A stretch of DNA of 64,000 nucleotides from Acanthoscelides obtectus. Its lineage: Eukaryota > Arthropoda > Insecta > Coleoptera > Chrysomelidae. The stretch spans positions 24,414,821 through 24,478,820 of the forward strand of contig CAVLJG010000010.1 of the NCBI GenBank assembly GCA_963669975.1, written 5' to 3'. The notes beneath the pieces are model-generated. The model worked only from the letters and a program-made list of their open reading frames with translations, ran no database searches and was not told the origin of the DNA. The first letter of the stretch is position 1. Each line of letters starts with the position of its first letter. The position numbers and the translations under genes were made by a program. This document shows positions 34,401-46,400 of this stretch, piece by piece.

Positions 34401-37400
34401 ACGTTACTTCACGTCCTGTAGCTTCCTTAAGAGGAGGTATGATGGCACCATGGTATATCCAGGAAATACCTGTTTCCCAACAGGGTAATGGCCGTCTCCA
34501 TATTGCTAGAGCTGCAGTAGACTACCTCAATAACGGTCGAATCAATTTTCTTCCTTGACCTCGATAATTGAACATGCGTGAGATATGATGGGAAGACGAG
34601 CGATCTCTCCACCTCATCCTCCACAATCGCTTGCTGCTCGGAGTCACGTACGGCTAGCATGTGATGAGATACCTCAACATCAAATCACTTCACTGGAAGC
34701 ATGTCTCAACGTATACGACATTGGGGTGATTCAGCAAGATCAGCAACACAGCAATTGCTTTCTCTTCGAAATACAATCTCAACTTCTTCTTGCTCGTGTC
34801 TAAACGCATACAAAATTTTATTAAAATCAAATTGTTTTTACTGTCTCTTTACCACTAAGTGTAGTATAAGCTTGTTCATCATGTCTAGTTAAATGTCTTG
34901 CTTATTATATTACTGCTAGCTCCTAAGCATATTGTGTCACGGCATTGACAGAGATTTCCTAAAAGAGGATAATTTATGTAATATGTACATAACTGCATAC
35001 GGTGTATGATTGTCTTGTTATTCGTTTGGTCATCCGCGTATAGTTTCAACTCCGACTGTTATTATGTCAGGAAAAGCCAGACAAATGTTGATCAGACGCA
35101 TGCGCACTAACAACACAGGTGACTTTTCCTGTCATTTTCTTGCGACGGCCGCTGTCTTGTATGGAAGTCAATCAAGTAGATTTTTCATGCAAGTTTGTCT
35201 GTAATTCTGATGGAATAGTTCGTAACTTTCAAGTCATCAAAGTATGCAAATATCCCCAGGCCATTCCGGTGACATGTGTGATTATAGTTATGGTAATTGT
35301 TCACAGATATAGGTGCGATTATGTTTTGATGTTGGATGGTCAGAGATTTAGTTTTTGGATATGGAGACCATGAGTTCTGAAGGCTAACCAAAAATATAGG
35401 TTAGGTAGGTGTGAGGAGATATTTCATTCATTTATTCATTTGGGTTAGCTAACCTTAGTCGTTTGAATCCAGGGGCGTCTTGCAACTACAAGCAATTAGA
35501 TGCAATGATCTTGCGAACTGTAAAACAGTTTTTAGACGTCTACCTACGAACCCCTTCCCACTTCAGTTGGCCCACCTCAAGATTTGTACCAAAATATGCC
35601 TGTATAAACTAAACATGACGAAACTATTTACTTCTAAAACAATTTATTTTCTTAAAAACATTTTAGATACACTCTAGTCGTAAAAAATAAATATTTGAAA
35701 TCACTTAGACCTATAACTAATAGAACATCTGAACAAGTAAACAATGTGCGAATAAATGCGCGAAGTTTACAAAGCAACAATTGAAAGATTATCATTGGGT
35801 AACATCACCTTTATTTTTTATTACGGCTGAAATTCTTTGGGGCATAGTGTTAACCAAGTTTCGGCAAAAATTTGGTGTAAAATGATCCCATATTTCTTGA
35901 AGCTTTTGTCTCAGTTCGGTGATTGTACGAGCAGGATGTTGTCGTAGAACCTTTTTCATTTCGTGCCACAAAGTTTCAATAGGTGACAGATCTGGACTGC
36001 TAGAAATCCATTTCAAAAGTGGTACATTATTTCCTTCCATCCATTTTATAGGCTTTTTTGAGGTATGGCACGCTGCACCATCTAGCTGAAACACAAAATC
36101 TTGGCCGGATGTCAAACATTCTTCCATCCCTGGTAAAAGCGATTCTTTTAAAATTGCCAAATATTTGTTTGTATCCATATTTCCATCAATGAAATGAAGT
36201 TTTCCTACTCCTTTTGATGACATACAGCCCCAGACCATAATGGAGGCTGGAAATTTCACCTTTCTCTTCAGGCAGTCAACATGGAATGCTTCATTTTTTT
36301 GCGGATAACTCTACTGCGACTGTCACCAACACAAACTTCGAATCGGGCCTCATCACTCCATTGTATTGCACACCATTTTTGAGGTGTCCATTGTCTATGT
36401 CCTTTAGCCCATCTAAGCCGATTTTACTTTTGCAGTGGTGTCAATAGTGGCTTTTCTTTTGTCTATAAACAAGTTGTGCAACTTTAGGGTTTTTACTTCA
36501 CCTTTTTTTATAAGAAAACTTACCTTGCAAATGCTAAATCCCAGTTTGTGGGCCTCTCTGTGAGTTGTGGACCTCGAAATTCTCATTCCAACAGCGTCAC
36601 TCCACAGAGCTCTTAATTGTAAATAATTGGCACGCCTGTTTTTCACGATTATTCTTCTTAATGCTCTTCGGTCGGCATTTGTGATATTACTTTTTTCCAC
36701 ATATCGTGGCTTAATATTAACTGAACCATATATATCTTCTAACAATATTTCTCACACAGTTCCGTGATAAGTCTAACAAAGTTGCAATTTCTGAGTTTGA
36801 TTTCCCAGAATTATAAAATTTAATTATCAGTAACCGAATTTTCTCATTAATAGCATTTCCTCTAACCATTTTGAAAACCTTAACTACCCAAAACTATTTT
36901 AAACGTATTCTGACAGTTGTGATTAATAAAAACAACTGTCATGGCTTTTATTTTTCACAGCCACCTATGCGTTATAGACTTATTTTGCATTGTAATGAAA
37001 ATAGGTTGATATGCTGTAATTGCAACATGTGTTATTTTTATGCTGCAAATTTGATTAGGGAGTGATAAAGTTGGGGCTTTCTACTATATATTATCAAAAT
37101 ATTCATTGTTACTATTTTAAACCTATAACGCCCTGCTACATTTTTATTATTTGTCATTGATAATAAAGAAACTAAGATTTCAATAGTTGGGCCAACTGAA
37201 GTGGGAAGGGGCTAGTATACCAGCTTTTTTCGTAATACTACTACCCGAAAAACTACCCATGGGTAATTTAAGGGCATTATTAGGCTCTGTAACGTTTCGC
37301 ATTGTAAAAACTGAACAAGCGACTGCTACTGACCGTCATGAAATCGGGTACTGACGAGGAATTGACGTGTATTCCCCACCACAAGCTCCTGAACCATCAA

Positions 37401-40400
37401 ACTGAACCACTTTTCTAAGCTCTTATCTGAAGATGCTTGTTGAGACAATATAATGTCATCTAGAAAAAAAGCTAGGAATGGAAAGTTTACAATGGAATGG
37501 CATTTGCATTTTGTCCGTACCTACATACTTTGTGCGATGAGATAACAAAATCTCATGAAACATCAACGAATGTATATCAGAATGTGACGATAACCACATT
37601 CAGGAGTGAAACAATACGTCTGCTGCCGTAAATATCACCAGACGTGGCCTAGAAATCGTGAGAACCGTCAGGGGATTAGCATTCCACCCGTGCAAAGAAA
37701 AAATATTGAAATAAGCTGTACCACAGTGATACTTTAAAGTTCAGTTGCCGATGAGTTCAGACTGAAATTCATGGGAGTCAGTTATTGCATGAATTTTGAT
37801 AGGAATAGTTCATAGTCTACGATATTAACAGATACCTTGATAGTGGATAGAATTAGCAATAAATATTTTTGAGAGGCACAATCTCTCTGTAGATTTTTAT
37901 AAAAAAAATTGTCTCCAGTATTGTGTTCCTCTAGATCCAAAGTAGTAGGAGCAGCCTTGATGAAATATAATTACCGAATAAAAAAGGAAAGAATCATTTA
38001 CCATAATGATTTTTCAGTTTTGGAAACCACAAATACCTAGCCGCAAGGAATCTAAAATTATTGCACATGTAAACATTGAAAGTATGACATTGCAATATTT
38101 GGAATTTCTACAATCTATTAATTGGTGTTTTTATGTGTTATATAACCTCAGCCTATGGTGAATAAAACAAAACTACTGTTCAATAGTTCTGCAGCAAGGA
38201 AGTTTTTTATTCCTGGTCAAAGTAAATCTAAGGTACTGCCCAAGTAGTATATATATATTAACGTCGCATTTACATTTTCTCGAAAGCCTATCTGAAGGAG
38301 TATTATTAGTTATTTTCGGCTGATTATTTCATGGTTTGTTTAGAGATGAAAAACTATGCAATCTGTTTCTTTTTTTGTGTATTTTTCATGCATTCTTTCT
38401 TCAATCGTAACATTCTAACAAATAAAAGTACAGCACTAAAATTGTATGAGAATATTCGATTTTTTTGGAAAAATGAAGCGAGTGTTTACTTGTTTTCTTA
38501 TCGTTTCAAGAAGAGAAGAAAATATTCATTCTTTCATAAAAGTGGAATATTAACATACAATTTCAGATCTGTTCTTGTAAACAGGTTACAATTGGAAAAA
38601 ACACAATTAACTGCACAATAAAATGCACTAAAAATGATTTTTTTGACAAAAAAAATGATAGCATTGTTTTTTAGTCATCTCTATACACACCATGAGATAA
38701 TCAGATTGAATGGATTTAGAATACCGCTGCAGACAGGTAGTTAAAAAAAGCGAGAAAATGGGCGTGCGACCTTAAACATGCAAATGTTAGGGAGAAGAAT
38801 GATGAGGCTGATAAACGGATAGCTGTTATGTTACCAGACTTCTGTCAATCAGTGAATGAATGGATGGCATTTGGAGCTAGTGCACAGGCCACCCGACAAT
38901 TCTTGTTGTGCCTCCATACTTGCTGGTTCAGAGCACCCACTCCTAATTAAATTATCTTCTCCTTCACGTCTGCTTCCTAGTGATCCAAAATGTTAGACCC
39001 GAGTATAAGCAGCCTGTGTTATACCAGAACCATCCGTGCCGGCAGAGATGGAAAAGCTTACAAAGTGCAAAGTTCATTCCGCCGTACCAGTGCCTCACTG
39101 ACATTTCACCGACATGGCTAGATTGTCATTAGAAAAAAATGACATTCCCACCCATACCGAAAATTAGGTTATTAACCCTAGATAATTGGTTATACGAATC
39201 TTCTCGTATATAGTCAACGCCAAACAAAGTGGCGTGCACGTCATCAAGGTGGGTGTGTTGAAAAATTTACATTGTTGCCAAACTTTTTGTAAAATAATAA
39301 AATTTATTATTTACATATCTAGGTTTATAAGCAATATTAACCTCAAATGAGAACAAAAATAATAGTATAATAAAATTATAGATCTGTACTTGCATAATCA
39401 TTAAGTATGACAATTATTGATCAGATGACACTATGAAACTACCATATTTAATTGATAGCTTAAAGGTACTGAATAAAAATCTAAATGGGGTCCTCCAAAT
39501 TTTATGCATGGTATTTATTTTACAGAATTCATACAGAAAAATGCATTCTAAAATTAGGTAAGCTACTGGTGTAAGCTTTTTCTGTACAATAAAGTTAGTC
39601 GGAGTTTCTTTCTTCAGCGCTGTCTGAATCTGAATCTTCATCACTCTCAAAGTTGATTATTAAAGGTTCGATGTCTGGTCGATCAAAAATTCGTTCTCTT
39701 TCATACCATTTAAAAATTTCTTGCTGAGTATGTCGATCACTATTTTTCCACATGTCTGGGGTAACCGTTTGTAGAGCCTCGTTCCACATATCCAAACAGT
39801 CTTTTTCACTGTTACCATCTCTACCAATATATCTGTTATAGTAACCTTTTGCTATGCCCCAAATTAACTCAATAGGGTTAAATATACAATGGTAAGGAGG
39901 CAGACGAAGAACTTTGTGCCCATGTTGTTCCGCCAATTCATCAATCACGTATATTTTAGGTGGTTTGTTTCTAAAAAAGCAGTTATTTTAAGAATAGGAA
40001 TAAACAAAAGAAATATAAACTGTCGACCAAAATATATATAATTAAGAAGCATTATGTACCTAGCAACAATACTCAATAGCTCTGTTTTAAACATTGTGTT
40101 TAAAAATGGTATGTTTTGATTTGTCAACCAGTCTTGGATATTTTTTTTTGTCCATGCATTGTTGGGCACTTTGTTCAATATCATGCTGTGATAAGGGGCG
40201 TTATCCAGTATAATCATAGATGGACTCTCCAATTTTTCTAATAACTGATGTTGAAACCATTTCAAAAAATTGTCCTGGTTCATCTCTCCATGGTAATCGC
40301 TCAATTTTGTTTTCGAAGAAAATATCGCTTCACTACCCTCAATAAACCCATTTTCATTTCCAGCATGTAATATAATGTATCTCAAATATATTAGTTTTAA

Positions 40401-43400
40401 ATTTTATAGTGCAAATTGTGTAAAAGTACATACCTTTTACCATCTGTTTTAATAGCTTTCACGCTTTTTTGGTTTCCATTTTGCCAAGAGCGACCTATGG
40501 TCCCATTTTGAAATATCCAAGTTTCATCGAGGAAGACAAACTGGTATAAGGCCTCAACCTTGGCTTGATTGTATTGCCTTAGAAATTCCACCCTTTTCAA
40601 AGCTATACTTGGTAGTTCCATGAGCCCTCGTCGCGGATTGTCCTTAAGCCACTTAAATCCAAGATCTCTAAGCAACCGCCTTAAAGACGTGGCACTACCA
40701 TCAAATAATGCCCTATCTCTTAATCGAGACCATAAAGTTTGTATCGTAACTTGTTCTTCTGAAACCATGTGTAATATGACATTATAATTTAGTTAACAAA
40801 TTAATGCAAATTTCTGATAAGTTATTATAATAAGATCTTACTTTTGTGATACATATTATAGATCACTTCTCGAATGGCACTTGTATCCAATGTCGCTGTG
40901 TTGGTTACACGTTTAATATAACTCCGCTTTCTCTTGGGCGATTCTAAATTTGCATCACTTTTCACACCCTCGGAAATACGACTAACTGTCCTTAAACTAA
41001 TTTTTAAAGCAGCAGCAACACGCTACAAAAAATGAAATAAAATTTCACTATTATTAATATACATTACATATAATTATTAGTAACCTACCTCTTGAACAGC
41101 ATTTAAAGGCAACAAAGGCCCGTTGTTGTCGCTTTCTTGCTCAAAGTAGTGCATTAACGAGGCCACGAGTTCCTTACACCGCCTATTTAACTGTTTGGGC
41201 ATCTTTATATACCAAAATTGTCTTTATCTACTCGTAAAATGAATAATTTTGTTTTGAAACAAACAGTTGTTGATTTACAGTATGCGGGGCCAAAGGATTT
41301 ATAAAGATTTGAAATGCCACAAATTGATTCAGTGTCAAACTTAATACAAATGTCAGTTCCCAGTTTAAATAAGTTTCAAGGTGACAATGTGTCAACGCTG
41401 CGAAATCGGTTTAGTGCGTTTACAAGTCGATAAGTGATTGGAGCGTTTGCAAAACATTTTATTTCGCATAATGCGTCTAAATTTATCAGAAAGCAACTTA
41501 TGTGATATATTAATAACAATGTTTATATGACTATTAACCATAATAAGAGAGTAATGACCATTTTACAATTTATATATCACATTAATATGAAACTGCAATA
41601 GAGCAATTGTTTGTGATAGAAACCTAGGCATTGGGTCGGGGAATTTTTATCGTAATGACGTGCACGCCACTTTGTTTGGCGTTGACTATAGTGATATGGG
41701 AATAGCACACTGATCTTGAAAATTAATCCATAAGTGTAACACGACAAAATTGTCTCCAGGTCGGTAGAGATGTTTCTCTTGAACCTCTGTATAGGTCAGA
41801 GGCCTAGTAGATATGTATTGTACTTCGTAATGCAGCTTGGCGAAAGACTACCAAGACTAGAAAATATTTTTTTGTTGAAGTTCCCTGACCTTGTTTGACT
41901 CCTGCTAAACCAGTCATTGTGACTGGGAGCGTTCAGCCAACGCAAAACCTTTCAGAGGTGCAGCGCTTTTATGCTGAATAGCAGCAACCATGGAAAGGCG
42001 TTGTCAGTTTGACAGGTTTGGTTGTCAGATTCAATAGTATGTTTTTCATGAAGATATAGGACGTTAAACTGCGTATTCATTTGAAGACAATCGAAAAAAC
42101 ACAAAACGATGGTGTGGCTCTAGTTGGAGTAGAACGTGGCATAGAGCGTTTGCGCATTGAAAAATGTCAACATAACCTGCCGCAATCTTTATGTGCATTT
42201 CACTCACGTTCTGCCATGCTTTGTAGCTGCATTACGTCGTGGTTTATCAATATTATCCAATATTTCTGCTTGAACTGTCAAAATTGGAATTTCCTACAAT
42301 CATGGTGATAGCTGCAGTAAGGCTGGCCACAGGCACAGTACCTGAAATTCATTTTCTGTGTAGTGTACACACGAGAGGGATGCCCTATGCGCAGCACCTG
42401 AAATTTGTTTTCTGCGCAGTGTACTAGCTTACTTCATGGTCTACATTTTTGGTTGCACCCTCACTCTATGAGCTTAAGCTACTATCTTCGTGGTATTGTG
42501 AATATTCATATCTATTCCACGGCTAATGATTTTTGGCATAAAAAAGCACCGCCGCCACTAAACCGCTTTCAGTTCGATGGACGGTCCCAATATACAGATA
42601 TAAACAGTAAAACGAGGAGACTAATGCCAGAATTGTAACGGATGGCCCATGCGCAAGGTCTAATTTTGGCACACTCTCTCCAACATATCGGCCGGTATCT
42701 CACGAATAAATACTTCAATATTGGCTTCCAGTGCGTCAATCGTTGCTTGTTTATCCCTTTAGCCTTAACATAGTCCCACAAGAAATAGTACAACGGCGTT
42801 AAATCACACGATCTAGGCGTCCAATTGACGGGCCCCAAACTGTTCACCGAACTCGCCTCTCAATAGGGCCAATGTTTCGTGTGCGGTGTGGCATGTGGCA
42901 CCGTCTTGTTGAAACCACATGTCAGCCAAGTCCAGCTCTTCCATTTTGGACAAAAAAAAGTTTGTTATCATCGCACGGTAGCGCTCGCCATTCACAGTTA
43001 CGTTCCGGCCATTGTCGTCTTTGAAGAAGTACGGCCCGATGATGCCACCGGCCCATAATCCACACCAAACAGTGATTTTTTCTGGCTGTTCTTCACTCCA
43101 GATGCGGCAATTTTGCTTGTTAACGTACCAATTCAACCAGAAATGAGCTTCGTCGCTGAACACAATTTTTCGATAAAAATGTGGATCTTCCTCCAACTTT
43201 GCCAGCGCCCATTCACCAAATTGGAAACGTTGTGGGAGGTCGTGTGGCATCAATTCTTGCACCAGCTGTATCTTATAAGGTTTTACATCCAAATCCTATC
43301 GCAAAATTTTCCCCCCAATTGCTGCGAACGGCGGTGAATCGACATTTCACGGTGGCGGATACAGCCGCAATATTTTCTTCAGTCCTCACTCTACGTCTGC

Positions 43401-46400
43401 GTGTTGGTGGTTTAATGTCCAGTAATGTAAACTGGGTTCGAAATTTAGTCACAAACTTCCGAATAGGTCCATCAGTAGGCCGACCAAATTGCCCATAAAT
43501 TGGAAGCAGTGCTCGATGCACTCTCTTAACCGAGCAAGAATTTTGATAGTAAAATTCAATAATTTGCAAGCGTTGTTCGTTCGTAAGTCGATTCATGGTT
43601 AAACTATAGACCAAACTGAACAAGTTTGACAATGACACAAGACACGATTCACGCGTCATCTGTTAAAAACAGTGTTGCCAAAAAGATACTAGCAAAAAAA
43701 TCACCCATTATTAGCATCTGCCTTTCTGTGCCACTTCAGTACAGCGCATGTTACAAATAATGTTGCTTTAATTATGTCAGTTCCGTGCCGGCAATGACGC
43801 CGACACACGTGTTTCATGATTCTCAAATTCTTTTGGTGTGCTACGTGAATTAAACATTAATTGCTAAGTAACAAACATGCGCCTTTGTTGATATTCTTTG
43901 CGTAGAACCGTCCCACTCTTGCATACGTTTCACTGTACTATAAAGGTCATTCTGATTGATAACATCAAGATATCCGTCATGCATGCAACAACGCCGAAAC
44001 AAAAAAATCCCTAACAATGGCAGATAAACATCACCAGCAGAAAGATGCGCAGAAGTTATTTACTTTCACTGCTTCGTAATTACGCGAAAGGGCAGAACGC
44101 GTTCGGCAACAGTACAGAGTGGCCAAAGATAAATATTGTGATCCCATTTCTCCATCACGCTGTGAATGTAAGCGATAATTGGAATGAATTTGCTTTGTGT
44201 TTGAGTGACACGTCTTGAATTTTACATCTTGCCTCTCCTACTAGTTCTCTTATAAAGCACTTTGCAACAATTTATCAAGATTTTGAGAGTTTAAACTGCG
44301 GATTCATTATGAATATTGTCTTTCAAAGTGATAATGTCTCTCAGCTTACTCATAAACATATATTCCTTCAACTGACCTCAAAGTAAGAGCTCAAATAATG
44401 TGGCCCAAAAACAAACGCCTCCTTAACAGAGCGATTGACTCGCTGGAAGTGTGCTTTACTTTCAGTTCGTGAAACCACTGATTGGATGGTTTCTCTCAGC
44501 TCTGAGCTTTCTTATAAATTTACATGTAAACGCTTAATTGGTTCCATCTATTAGATATGTGAATCGTCTTGCAGCATTACGTGCTTTGGTACAGGAAATT
44601 TAAAAAGAGATGGCTTATCTTTGGTACCCAGTAGTACCAGGTCTTAAATCGAACTCGAAATGTTATAGACCAGAGTTCCCCAAAAGTTTTTGTATCGTAG
44701 ACCCCTTGCCATGTTTTTTCCGTGTTGGGTAGACCCCCTACTAACCTACTATTGATTTCCTGTAAATTTCTAACTGTAGTGAAGTTTAGTGTTAAAAACT
44801 TAAAGTAAAAACACATGTTAATTTATACATTTGCTAATTGAATTTAAATTAAAACTACTCAAAATAAAATTTTGTATCTGTTATGTAAAATATATGTAAC
44901 ATTTAATAGACAGGTGTCTGGCCAATAAGTGCTCGCATTGGGAATAAGTGCCTGCATTGAAAAAAAATAAGAGGGATAAAATAAAAAAAAAGTTAAAAAT
45001 AATAAAATGAAAAGTGTTTACTTAAAATAGTACAATAAGCGAGTTCGTTTATTAATTATAACATAAACGTATGTTCTACAATAATTTCACTGTTAGTTTG
45101 CTTAAATTCCGCTTCTTATACGTTTAAGTTATCTAAAAATTGGCAAAACATTAACGAATTTTAGTGTGTACCTATCCTTGAATTTTCAGAATAATTTAAA
45201 AAAAAATATTTTCTATAGGGGGATTCTTTAAAAAAATCAATGCGGGCACTTATTCCCAATGTGGGCATTTATTGGTCAGACAACAATAAACATAAAATAA
45301 AAACTATAAATAAAATAACATAAGCAATAAGTCAATATTTTTAGTGAGAAGGATGAACCTGGTGCTTTAATAATAAATTATCAACATTTGGCGTCAATTT
45401 TGTAATGGTTAATCTTAAATCTCCTCGGCCAATGATGTCCAGTCTGTTTCTGTTTTTCGTTAGGAGATTGGTAACAGCGCTGAACCCCCTTTCCACTAGG
45501 TATGACGATGGAAAGGAAATTAAAAATTTCCTCGCTATATTCCATAATACGGGTATGTTGTTTTGCAGCCAGAATTGCTGATATCCGTTTTTAAACTGAA
45601 CCTTAAGTACTTAAGTTCTTCGTTGGTACTTAGTTCAGTCAGTTCCTCTTGTATTACGACATTCGTTTCTTCTGTGTCACCATATGGATTACCATAGTCA
45701 AAATATCCTCAAACCTAGACTCAAAATCTGAATAGAGGGCATTTGAATGTTGAACGTAAGTTGAAACGTCGTCATCCTGGCAGCTTGTCTGTGACAACTT
45801 GGGGAACTGAGAAAATTCGCCCCGTCCAATATTTTGCTTCATTAGTTTAACTCTGGCAAGAAACGCTGATAAGATGGACTTTTTTAGTCTCAAAAAGTGC
45901 AAAAAATCTTGTCAAACATAAGCCTTTCGACAGCCAGCGTACTTCAGTGTGAAGGAGTAGTTGATGAAAGTGTTCGTCATTTACTTCACACAACTGCGCA
46001 AATAACCGCGTATTCAACGCGTTGCTTCGGATTCGGTTTACTGCATCAATGACTAAATGAAGTGATTCATGCAATCTAACACTCAAATTTTTAGCAACTA
46101 AATGTTGTCGATGCATGACGCAATGTATTGCTGACGCCCCTGACACATTTTGTTTTAAATAGCTTATAAATCCACGATAACGTCCAACCATGGCAGGTGC
46201 TCCATCTGTACCTACTGATATTATATAAAGGAATTGCTTTTTCAATGAAGTAATCCTTCAAAACATGAAATATTGATTCACCTTTAATGTCGGTTATCAA
46301 AGTTCTTGCGAAGAGCAGTTCTTCGTAGATTCCTTGATTCATAATAAAACGAACATATGCCAATAATAGTACTGCATTATCAGGTAAAGTTGACTCGTCC

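Noticed and set aside
38331..38621. 96-codon + frame rich in Phe/Lys/Asn
   Set aside because: Composition fits AT-rich intron; no motif recognised.
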